Source: Sulfurimonas sp. (GTDB lineage Bacteria; Campylobacterota; Campylobacteria; Campylobacterales; Sulfurimonadaceae). Taken from it: 20,847 nt of DNA. This document shows positions 1 through 6,696 of the stretch, piece after piece. Within the stretch, counting starts at the first letter, position 1. The number at the start of each line of letters is the position of its first letter. A model generated the notes under the pieces. The model did not search any database. It was not told the DNA's origin and saw only the letters and a list, made by a program, of their open reading frames with translations. The translations under genes and the position numbers were made by a program. The stretch covers positions 1 to 20,847 of the forward strand of contig JALTUB010000098.1 of NCBI GenBank assembly GCA_027047745.1, written 5' to 3'.

Positions 1-9
1 GTAAGTAAT

Positions 10-918
10 TTACTGCGATTTTACTCTATTTAGTTCTTCCAATATCATATCTTCCAACTTCTCTAAGGGTGCATTTGTTATATCTTTAAACTGTGTTTTG
101 TTAAAAGTTTGCTGTCGTTTTGCTAGTTGAGCTGTGTGAGTTGAGATATTATCTATCATCTCTTCTTTTGAAACTTTTGCATCTAAAAACTCTAGCACCT
201 CAACTACTCCTATGGAGTTCATGGATTGTGGTAGTCTTGAGTATTTTTGTTCTAGCTTACATACCTCATCAACCAATCCCATCTTAAGCATTTTTTCACT
301 TCGTTTAGATATTCTCTCTCTTAAAACATCTCTTTTTACATCAATATTAAAAATATCTAAGTTTTTTATGATTGGTTTTGGAGGATTTTTTTTAAACCAC
401 TCTGTTGGTGACATTTTAGAAGCTTCATAAATCAAAAGAGCTTTTTCTATCCTATAGCTATCATTAGGAGATATTTTTTTCATATACTCAGAATCTATAT
501 TTTTAAGAAACTCATAACAACTAAACAAATCACTTAACTTATCTTTTACAGATCTCTTTACCTCATCACTTATCTCTGGTATTTTAGATAAACCATCTAA
601 AAGTGACTTAAGATAGAAGGAAGTTCCACCAACTATTATGAGATTTTTACCATCTTTTTCACAAACTTTTTTAACTTCTTTATAAAGTGATATAAAAATA
701 TCAACACTAAAATGCTCATCAGGGTTTAAAACATTTATCCCAAAATGTTTAACTTCATTTAACTCCCTTGTTGAGGGCTTAGCAGAGACAATATCTATCT
801 CTTTATAGATGCTAAGTGAGTCTATTGATAAGATATAAGCATCTATTTTTAAGGCAATTTTAATAGCCAAGTCACTTTTACCTGATGCAGTAGGACCAAT
901 TATTGCAAGTTGTTTCAT
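10..918 (-). CDS. miaA: tRNA dimethylallyltransferase MiaA
   Basis: Transfers the dimethylallyl group from DMAPP to N6 of A37 in tRNAs that read codons starting with U, the first step of ms2i6A formation; cytosolic. The 302-residue protein has a P-loop GPTASGKS at residues 8-15, a following DSLSIYKEIDIVSAKPS block that matches the family DSxQxY...TAKP segment with substitutions, the GGTSFYLKSLL block near residue 97, and a C-terminal LAKRQQTFNK block matching the KRQxTWF motif. Length is normal for bacterial MiaA. ATG start at 916-918. There is no visible Shine-Dalgarno sequence in front of it, and a TATAAT box lies only six bases upstream, so the mRNA may be leaderless. Diverges from mqnP. 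Function is recognised from motifs; the leaderless idea is inference. Confidence 0.95.
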   Translation of the reverse strand: MKQLAIIGPTASGKSDLAIKIALKIDAYILSIDSLSIYKEIDIVSAKPSTRELNEVKHFGINVLNPDEHFSVDIFISLYKEVKKVCEKDGKNLIIVGGTSFYLKSLLDGLSKIPEISDEVKRSVKDKLSDLFSCYEFLKNIDSEYMKKISPNDSYRIEKALLIYEASKMSPTEWFKKNPPKPIIKNLDIFNIDVKRDVLRERISKRSEKMLKMGLVDEVCKLEQKYSRLPQSMNSIGVVEVLEFLDAKVSKEEMIDNISTHTAQLAKRQQTFNKTQFKDITNAPLEKLEDMILEELNRVKSQ

Positions 919-924
919 GTAGGT

Positions 925-930
925 ATTATA
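925..930 (-). promoter_or_regulatory. -10 box for miaA, close to the start codon
   Basis: Read on the minus strand this is TATAAT, with six bases between its 3' end and the miaA ATG. A transcript from it would begin at or next to the start codon. No convincing -35 hexamer is seen 16-18 bases upstream. Confidence 0.5.
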
Positions 931-951
931 TCATTTTAAAACAACTTTAGA

Positions 952-957
952 TAAAAT
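952..957 (+). promoter_or_regulatory. -10 box for the mqnP operon
   Basis: TAAAAT within the string actttagataaaat. The same string occurs in front of rpsB (10106-10119), which supports it as a recurring promoter element in this genome. A start point near 964 would leave a leader of about 20-25 bases before mqnP. Confidence 0.55.
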
Positions 958-984
958 GAGCAATATTAAAAAAAGAGAGTCAAT

Positions 985-1848
985 TTGGTGCAAAGAATTA
1001 TCAAAAAAGCTAAAGATTTTAATGAGTTAGTAATGTTTGAACACTCCATCTTTTCACTTCCATTTATTTTTATCGCTATGATAGTGGCAGCAGATGGATG
1101 GTTTGGTTTTTGGTTACTCTTGATGGGTGTCGTAGCAGCTCTTAGTGCTAGAAACTTCGCCATGGGTGTAAACCGTTATGCTGACCGTGATATTGATGCT
1201 CTTAACCCTAGAACAGCTTCTCGTCCAAATGTTGATGGTCGCTTAGATGCTTCTAGTATATTGATTTTCATAGCTGTTAATGCCATTGTCTTTATAGCTG
1301 TTGCTTACATGATAAACTCTTTGGCTTTTGCTCTAAGTATCCCTATCCTTATAGTTTTAGGTTCTTACTCTTACTTTAAAAGATTTTCTTCTCTTGCACA
1401 TATTATTCTCGGCATATCTCTTGGTCTTGCGCCTATTGCTGGTGTTGTAGCTGTACAGGGAAGCATTCCACCTTGGTCTGTTTTACTCAGTCTTGGTGTT
1501 ATATTTTGGGTTGCTGGATTTGACCTGCTCTACTCTCTTCAAGATATAGATTTTGATAAAGAGAAAAACTTACACTCTATCCCCTCTCAATACGGAGCAG
1601 AAGCAACTCTTTTTATCTCTGCACTTTTTCATATGCTTAGTGTCATCTTCTGGATTCTTTTTGTTTGGGTTGCAGGACTTGGAATTTTTGCCTTTGTAGC
1701 TGCCTTTGGTAGTGGTTTTGTTCTAGCCTATGAGCAAAAACTTGTTCGCAAAGATTTTACAAAGATAGACCGTGCCTTTTTTACTGTAAATGGTTATCTT
1801 GGCATTGCCTTTTTAGTTTTAATAGTTCTTGACAAGGTTATATCATGA
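985..1848 (+). CDS. mqnP: MqnP-type UbiA-family prenyltransferase (menaquinone, futalosine route)
   Basis: A polytopic membrane enzyme of the UbiA family. In Campylobacterota the family member of this type attaches the polyprenyl tail to 1,4-dihydroxy-6-naphthoate in the futalosine menaquinone pathway. The 287-residue protein has both aspartate-rich Mg-diphosphate sites: NRYADRDIDALNPRTASRP from residue 63 (D67, D71) and QDIDFDKEKNLHS from residue 186 (D187, D191). The remainder is hydrophobic, with about eight membrane segments. The start is TTG at 985 or, equally plausible, GTG at 988, which sits eight bases after an AGAGAG ribosome-binding stretch. The stop overlaps the next ATG (ATGA). 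First gene of the plus-strand run. Assigning MqnP rather than 4-hydroxybenzoate UbiA is from sequence feel and phylum, so the substrate is inferred. Confidence 0.88.
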   Translation: MVQRIIKKAKDFNELVMFEHSIFSLPFIFIAMIVAADGWFGFWLLLMGVVAALSARNFAMGVNRYADRDIDALNPRTASRPNVDGRLDASSILIFIAVNAIVFIAVAYMINSLAFALSIPILIVLGSYSYFKRFSSLAHIILGISLGLAPIAGVVAVQGSIPPWSVLLSLGVIFWVAGFDLLYSLQDIDFDKEKNLHSIPSQYGAEATLFISALFHMLSVIFWILFVWVAGLGIFAFVAAFGSGFVLAYEQKLVRKDFTKIDRAFFTVNGYLGIAFLVLIVLDKVIS

Positions 1849-2366
1849 ACACACCTCGCTTAGTTCCTGCACCGATAAGTTTACTTTTTAGTGAAGTCGC
1901 ACAAGATAGAGAGACTTATGAGAGAGAGTATCATCAACTCAGTGAATCAGATGAAAATGCACTACATCAGTGGCTAAAACTAGCAAAAGCTAGAGGTGAA
2001 ACAGCAGAAAGTGACCCAGTTTTACTACAACTCATGATTGAGATGCACAACAAAATAGACGCCTTAGAGAGATTTTTAAAAAACGAAGAACCTGTTAGAT
2101 TGTCCTTAATAAGTGAAGCAGAGATAGATTCCATAGGTTTTGAACACTTTCATGTAAGTCAAGAAGTGTTTAGCCCAGAAGTAGAATATTATGCTCGTGT
2201 AGAGATGCCTGTTCATCCTAAAAGAGATGTTGGTATATTTTTTAAAGCACTTAGCTCATCTTTAGCAGAGATTACAAAGATGCATGAAAGAGATGAAAAA
2301 GAGTGGGCATCTTACATGACTGCAAGAGAGAGAATCCAAATCCGTGAAGCAAGAGAGAAAAAATAG
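1845..2366 (+). CDS. conserved protein, degenerate PilZ-like
   Basis: Cytosolic 173-residue protein with no membrane segment. The N-terminal half is helical and charged (LLQLMIEMHNKIDALERFL around residues 60-78). This resembles the helical head that precedes PilZ domains in some c-di-GMP receptor proteins. The C-terminal half, with IGFEHFHVSQEVFS, then VEMPVHP, then ITKMHERDEKEWASYMTARE, follows the order of a PilZ barrel and its trailing helix. The RxxxR and D/NxSxxG ligand motifs are not present, so c-di-GMP binding is unlikely in the classical mode. ATG overlaps the mqnP stop by four bases (ATGA), so the two are translationally coupled. Its own TAG stop overlaps the GTG start of the next gene. 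The PilZ relation is an inference; no firm function. Confidence 0.75.
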   Translation: MNTPRLVPAPISLLFSEVAQDRETYEREYHQLSESDENALHQWLKLAKARGETAESDPVLLQLMIEMHNKIDALERFLKNEEPVRLSLISEAEIDSIGFEHFHVSQEVFSPEVEYYARVEMPVHPKRDVGIFFKALSSSLAEITKMHERDEKEWASYMTARERIQIREAREKK

Positions 2367-2899
2367 TGAGCATACCCTCAATAGATTTATCACACTTTAA
2401 CATTGAGTATATCATTATCATCATGGCGGGAATTATACTTTATCTTCTCTATTATGTTTTTACAAAAGACGCAGATTATAACAAAAATATCCGTTCAGTT
2501 GCAACAGTTGTTGAAGAGCTAAACAGAGAGATATTTTATCTAAAAAAGAAAATCACAAAAACGCAAGATAGCATAAAAGAGAATTCTCAAAGAATGACGG
2601 ATGAAGTAATCTATCAAGAGATAGAGAGAAGTGTTTACGACATGGTAACACCTCTAACTGATGTTTTACAGCAACTACAAGAGAACATAAATTCACTTGA
2701 AGCAGAGATAGACTCAAGAGTGTCACATCTTGAGAATGGAGTTAAACAGATCTCCATCCCATCATCTGTACATGGAAATGATGATGAAAAGATCATATCA
2801 CTTTTTAAACAGAGTGTTTCAATAGATACTATCTCAAGAGAACTTCATATCTCAAAACCTGAAGTTGAATTTGTTCTAAAAATCAACAAGTTACAGTAG
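2366..2899 (+). CDS. membrane-anchored coiled-coil protein with C-terminal HTH-like motif
   Basis: A 177-residue protein I do not recognise by name. Residues 14-31 form one hydrophobic membrane anchor near the N-terminus. Residues 45-128 are long, charged, heptad-like helix (coiled coil). Residues 139-177 (EKIISLFKQSVSIDTISRE and following) look like a helix-turn-helix of the kind seen at the C-terminus of DUF6115-like proteins. GTG start at 2366 shares one base with the preceding TAG stop. A ribosome-binding stretch AAGAGAG lies about 8-10 bases upstream. Only eight bases separate its stop from ftsW, so it is probably cotranscribed with the division and cell-wall genes. A role as a membrane-tethered scaffold or regulator at the envelope is conceivable, but not shown by sequence. 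Confidence 0.75.
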   Translation: MSIPSIDLSHFNIEYIIIIMAGIILYLLYYVFTKDADYNKNIRSVATVVEELNREIFYLKKKITKTQDSIKENSQRMTDEVIYQEIERSVYDMVTPLTDVLQQLQENINSLEAEIDSRVSHLENGVKQISIPSSVHGNDDEKIISLFKQSVSIDTISRELHISKPEVEFVLKINKLQ

Positions 2900-2907
2900 G
2901 CAAACTT

Positions 2908-4074
2908 TTGAGTGCAGATAGAAAGCTTTTTACTCTTGTCTCTATTATTATAGGCTTTAGTATTATATTAAATTACTCTTTATCTGTTTACGCAACTATA
3001 CTCTTTGATACCAATGAATTTCACTTTGTACTCAGGCAAACTATCTTTGGTTTTTTAAGTATAACTATCATGTTTATACTATCTCAGTTAAATCCTGACA
3101 AGTGGTTAACACCCTTGGGATTTACACTTTTTTTAGGTTCGCTTACACTTATGATAGCTATGCCATTTTTACCACATAGTTTGGTTTCTGAAGTTGGTGG
3201 AGCAAAAAGATGGATAAAAATTGCTGGTTTTTCACTAGCACCTGTAGAATTTTTTAAAGTAGGTTTTATATACTTTTTAGCTTGGAGCTTTTCAAGAAGA
3301 TTAGGAGATCATGGAGGGATGGGGCTTATAAATGAGTTTAAGCGATTTATACCTTATGGTGTTATTTTTATAGGTGCTATGTTTATCATTGCATTTTTAC
3401 AAAAAGATTTGGGGCAAGTTGTTGTTCTTGGTCTTACTCTTTTGTTTATGCTTATTTTTGCAGGAAGTAGTTTTAGATTTTTTATCACTATATTAGGTGG
3501 CATATTTACTGCTGTCGTTATTTTTATCTTAACTGCACACCATAGAATACTTCGTATAAAGTCATGGTGGTCACTCGCTCAAAACAGTGTTTTAGAACTT
3601 CTTCCAGCATCTATAGCTGATAAGCTAAGAGTACCTGTTGAAGTAGAACCATATCAGATAGGACACTCTTTAAATGCCATACACAACGGAGGACTTTTTG
3701 GAGTTGGTTATGGAAACGGAACTTTTAAACTTGGATTTTTATCTGAAGTTCATACCGACTTTGTTTTAGCTGGTATGGCTGAAGAGTTTGGTTTTTTAGG
3801 AGTTTTATTTTTTGTCTTTATCTTCCTTTGGATGCTACAAAGAATCTTCAAAATAGCAAATCGTTCAAAAGAAAAAACACTCTATCTCTTTAGCATAGGC
3901 ATAGGTCTAATACTAGCTTTTTCTTTCATGGTAAATGCCTATGGTATAAGTGGAATAACCCCAATCAAAGGACTCTCAGTGCCATTTTTAAGTTATGGTG
4001 GCTCTGCTATGCTTGGTGCCGCCTTTGGTGTTGGAATGGTTTTAATGGCGTCAAAAAAAGCAAAAATGGATTAA
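2908..4074 (+). CDS. ftsW: septal peptidoglycan polymerase FtsW (SEDS family)
   Basis: SEDS-family glycosyltransferase that polymerises lipid II into glycan strands at the division septum together with a class B penicillin-binding protein; inner membrane. The 388-residue protein has about ten membrane segments. Family blocks are GGAKRWI (97-103), APVEFFK (111-117), QKDLGQVV (165-172), YQIGHSLNAIHNGGLFGVGY (249-268), VHTDF (281-285, D284 being the expected catalytic aspartate) and SVPFLSYGGSAM (357-368). Adjacency to murG favours FtsW over RodA. TTG start at 2908 with only a weak ribosome-binding sequence (AGGCAA). The periplasmic loop before the YQ block (about residues 222-248) looks a little longer than usual. 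Assignment of FtsW against RodA rests on context. Confidence 0.92.
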   Translation: MSADRKLFTLVSIIIGFSIILNYSLSVYATILFDTNEFHFVLRQTIFGFLSITIMFILSQLNPDKWLTPLGFTLFLGSLTLMIAMPFLPHSLVSEVGGAKRWIKIAGFSLAPVEFFKVGFIYFLAWSFSRRLGDHGGMGLINEFKRFIPYGVIFIGAMFIIAFLQKDLGQVVVLGLTLLFMLIFAGSSFRFFITILGGIFTAVVIFILTAHHRILRIKSWWSLAQNSVLELLPASIADKLRVPVEVEPYQIGHSLNAIHNGGLFGVGYGNGTFKLGFLSEVHTDFVLAGMAEEFGFLGVLFFVFIFLWMLQRIFKIANRSKEKTLYLFSIGIGLILAFSFMVNAYGISGITPIKGLSVPFLSYGGSAMLGAAFGVGMVLMASKKAKMD

Positions 4075-4083
4075 GGAAAAATC

Positions 4084-5103
4084 ATGAAATTATGTATAAC
4101 TGGTGGTGGAACTGGTGGTCACTTGATGATTGCTCAAGCTTTGGTTGAAGCAGCTGTAAAAGATGGTCATGAAGCTATTTTTATAGGTTCAACTCATGGA
4201 CAAGATAGAAAATATTTTGAACAAAGAAGTTCATTTTCTCATGTCTATTTTTTAGAGACTACTGGGGTTGTAAATCAAAAAGGCTTAGGAAAATTAAAAG
4301 CACTTTATAAAATCTTCAAAGCCTTTTTAACATCAAGAAGCATACTAAAAGAACACAATATCCAAGCGACTTATAGCGTAGGTGGCTTCTCGGCTGCACC
4401 TGCTTCATTTGCAACTTTAAGCAAGTTTTTACCACTTTTTATACATGAGCAAAATGCAGTAGCAGGAAGGCTAAACAAACTTTTAAAACCTTTTTCAAAA
4501 AGTTTTATATCAGCTTATGATGAAAACTCAAGTATAAAAGGTTATCCTGTAAAAGAAATTTTTTACAAAAATGCCAGAGTTAGAGAAAAACTTAAAACCA
4601 TCATTTTTTTAGGTGGTAGTCATGGAGCAAAAGCCATAAATGACTTGGCACTTAGCGTAGCTTTAGAGCTTTATGACAAAGGTATTAAGATTATTCATCA
4701 AGCAGGTGAAGCTGATTTTGAGAGAGTTAAAGAAGCTTATGATGAACTTGGCGTAAGTGTTGAACTCTACTCTTTTACAAAAGATTTAGCTTCGCTTATA
4801 ACAGAGGCAGACTTGGCAATCTCAAGAGCTGGTGCATCAACACTTTGGGAACTAACAGCAAATGGATGTCCAGCCTTTTTTATCCCCTACCCTTACGCAG
4901 CAGGTGACCATCAGTATCATAATGCTTCGTTTATACTTAGTAACAACCTTGGATGGTGTATGAGAGAGAGTGAAGAACTAAAAACAAAACTCTTACAAAT
5001 CATAAAAGAGCCACTTAAAGGAAAGAGTGAAAAACTTCTAAGTTACAATGAAAAAGATGTAGCACAAAAAATGATAAGTGCTATAGAAGGGTCTATAAGA
5101 TGA
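4084..5103 (+). CDS. murG: MurG, lipid II synthase
   Basis: Peripheral inner-membrane GT-B glycosyltransferase that adds GlcNAc from UDP-GlcNAc to lipid I, giving lipid II, the substrate of the neighbouring FtsW. The 339-residue protein carries the glycine-rich loop GGGTGGH at residues 7-13, HEQNAVAGRLNK at 121-132, the second-domain loop GGSHGAKAIN at 177-186 and the UDP-GlcNAc pocket SRAGASTLWE (247-256) with DHQYHNA (275-281). ATG at 4084 follows an AAGGA ribosome-binding site. The gene lies nine bases after ftsW, and its stop overlaps the dedA start (ATGA). Length is typical of the short Campylobacterota MurG. High certainty. Confidence 0.97.
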   Translation: MKLCITGGGTGGHLMIAQALVEAAVKDGHEAIFIGSTHGQDRKYFEQRSSFSHVYFLETTGVVNQKGLGKLKALYKIFKAFLTSRSILKEHNIQATYSVGGFSAAPASFATLSKFLPLFIHEQNAVAGRLNKLLKPFSKSFISAYDENSSIKGYPVKEIFYKNARVREKLKTIIFLGGSHGAKAINDLALSVALELYDKGIKIIHQAGEADFERVKEAYDELGVSVELYSFTKDLASLITEADLAISRAGASTLWELTANGCPAFFIPYPYAAGDHQYHNASFILSNNLGWCMRESEELKTKLLQIIKEPLKGKSEKLLSYNEKDVAQKMISAIEGSIR

Positions 5104-5699
5104 TACATGAACTAGCACAAACTTTAGTGGATTTGATATTTGATTGGGGTTATTTGGGTATCTTTTTACTTATGGCAGTTGAGAGTAGTTTTGTTCCTTT
5201 TCCTAGTGAGATTGTTCTTATTCCTGCTGGTTATTTGGCTAGTAGTGGTGATATGAGTATAACTCTTATCATGCTGTCTGCTCTTGGTGGCTCTTTACTT
5301 GGGGCTTTCACAAACTATTTTTTAGCGCTAACTCTTGGAAGAAAATTTCTCCTTCGTTATGGACACTATTTTTTCATAAAAGAAGAGACACTTTTAAAGA
5401 TGGAAGACTTTTTTGCTCACCATGGGCATATTTCTACTTTTACAGGTCGTCTTATCCCTGGTGTTCGTCAACTCATCTCCATACCTGCGGGACTTGCTCG
5501 TATGAATCTTTTTCAGTTTGGTCTTTTTACCATTCTTGGTGCTGGTATTTGGGCATTGGTTTTAACACTTTTAGGATATTTTATAGGCGAAAATCAAGAG
5601 TTAATTCACCAATACTTAAAACAAATAACTATTATAACAATTACACTTTTATTTATTATAGGTTTGATATACTACAAATATCAAAAAAATAGGAAATAA
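5100..5699 (+). CDS. DedA-family membrane protein
   Basis: Polytopic inner-membrane protein of 199 residues. DedA proteins are needed for envelope integrity, and several act as lipid-carrier flippases or transporters (undecaprenyl phosphate or phosphatidylethanolamine in characterised members). Visible family features are the first re-entrant block ESSFVPFPSEIVLIPAGYLA starting at E28, and the second block FTGRLIPGVRQLISIPAG starting near F114 with conserved R117 and R123. The C-terminal hydrophobic helix is at about 174-190. The ATG start overlaps the murG stop by four bases, so it is translationally coupled to murG. That position would suit a role in recycling the undecaprenyl carrier, but this is inference. 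The exact substrate cannot be read from the sequence. Confidence 0.92.
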   Translation: MIHELAQTLVDLIFDWGYLGIFLLMAVESSFVPFPSEIVLIPAGYLASSGDMSITLIMLSALGGSLLGAFTNYFLALTLGRKFLLRYGHYFFIKEETLLKMEDFFAHHGHISTFTGRLIPGVRQLISIPAGLARMNLFQFGLFTILGAGIWALVLTLLGYFIGENQELIHQYLKQITIITITLLFIIGLIYYKYQKNRK

Positions 5700-5701
5700 T
5701 C

Positions 5702-6193
5702 ATGGATAAAAATATGGACTATATGTTTCAAGCTGGTTTTTTAGGAACTCGTGCGCCATTTTTTATGGACTTTGTTACGCTTATAGTAGCACTATTACCT
5801 ATCATAGTTTTTGCATCTATTAGTTTAGCTAGAAAAAAACACTATAAACTACATGCACTTACACAAAATATCATCTTTGTAGCTGCCGTGATTGTACTTG
5901 CTTATTTTGAGCTTGGTGTTCGTGTTGGTGGTGGTTTCGATGCTTTTATGCAAGGAAGTAGTGTTTCTCACACTTATGCTTCTATTGTTTTGGGTATTCA
6001 TATTGTTATTGCTCTTGTTATGCTTTTTTATTGGATTACAACTATATTGAATGCAAATATTAAATTTTCAAAAGGTCTTATACCAGGAAGAAGTTCTCGT
6101 GCCCACAAACTTCTTGCAACAAAAACTTTTATGGCTATCCTACTTACCTCTTTAAGTGGTATATGGGTTTATCTACTGCTTTTTGTATATTAA
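5702..6193 (+). CDS. DUF420-like four-helix membrane protein
   Basis: A 163-residue inner-membrane protein with about four hydrophobic helices (near residues 22-43, 55-72, 91-113 and 139-162). Histidines sit close to the membrane faces, including those in LHALTQN, IVLGIHIVIA and SSRAHKLLATKT. The last helix, with SGIWVYLLLF, matches the end of DUF420 (YozB-like) proteins. These are often found near respiratory heme-copper oxidase or assembly genes, but no such genes are present here. ATG at 5702 is two bases after the dedA stop, with an AGGAA ribosome-binding site inside the end of dedA. Seventeen bases separate it from bcp. Function unknown; family call moderately sure. Confidence 0.8.
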   Translation: MDKNMDYMFQAGFLGTRAPFFMDFVTLIVALLPIIVFASISLARKKHYKLHALTQNIIFVAAVIVLAYFELGVRVGGGFDAFMQGSSVSHTYASIVLGIHIVIALVMLFYWITTILNANIKFSKGLIPGRSSRAHKLLATKTFMAILLTSLSGIWVYLLLFVY

Positions 6194-6209
6194 AATTTAA
6201 GGAAAACAC

Positions 6210-6677
6210 ATGTTAAAACTAGACCAAACAGCACCAAGTTTTTGTTTGCCAAATCAAGATGATGTCGAGATTTGTTTAAGAGATTTAAAAGGAAAATGGA
6301 TAGTGCTATACTTCTATCCTCGTGACAATACTCCAGGCTGCACAACTGAAGCTTGTGAGTTTACAGAAGCAGCACCTGATTTTTCAGAGCTTGATGCTAT
6401 AATACTCGGTGTAAGTGCTGATAGTACAAAAAAACATCGTAATTTTATAGAGAAAAAAGAGCTTGGTATCACACTTTTAAGTGATGAGAGTACAGATATG
6501 ATGCAAGAGTACGGTGTTTGGCAACTTAAGAAGAACTATGGAAAAGAGTATATGGGCATAGTCCGTACTACTTTTATCATCAACCCAGAAGGTCTTGTAA
6601 AAGCTGTTTTTGAAAAAGTACGCGTCAAAGAGCATGTCGCTAAAGTACAAGAAAAGCTACAAGAACTTCAAGCATAA
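6210..6677 (+). CDS. bcp: thioredoxin-dependent peroxiredoxin Bcp (PrxQ type)
   Basis: Cytosolic thiol peroxidase of 155 residues that reduces hydrogen peroxide and organic hydroperoxides with thioredoxin as electron donor. The thioredoxin-fold active site YFYPRDNTPGCTTEACEF starts at Y34. C44 is the peroxidatic cysteine, and C49, five residues later, is the resolving cysteine, as in the two-cysteine Bcp/PrxQ class. The conserved threonine T41 is present, with the expected downstream arginine in VRTTFIINPEG. Length equals the family norm. ATG at 6210 follows AAGGAAAA. The gene lies in the middle of the plus-strand run. Two further cysteines (C12, C22) lie near the N-terminus and are not part of the classical site. 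Confidence 0.95.
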   Translation: MLKLDQTAPSFCLPNQDDVEICLRDLKGKWIVLYFYPRDNTPGCTTEACEFTEAAPDFSELDAIILGVSADSTKKHRNFIEKKELGITLLSDESTDMMQEYGVWQLKKNYGKEYMGIVRTTFIINPEGLVKAVFEKVRVKEHVAKVQEKLQELQA

Positions 6678-6696
6678 TTTTAGATAAAGGAAGAAG

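Noticed and set aside
966..1163. Small minus-strand open frame opposite the mqnP start
   Set aside because: It is antisense to conserved UbiA sequence and has no ribosome-binding site or domain.
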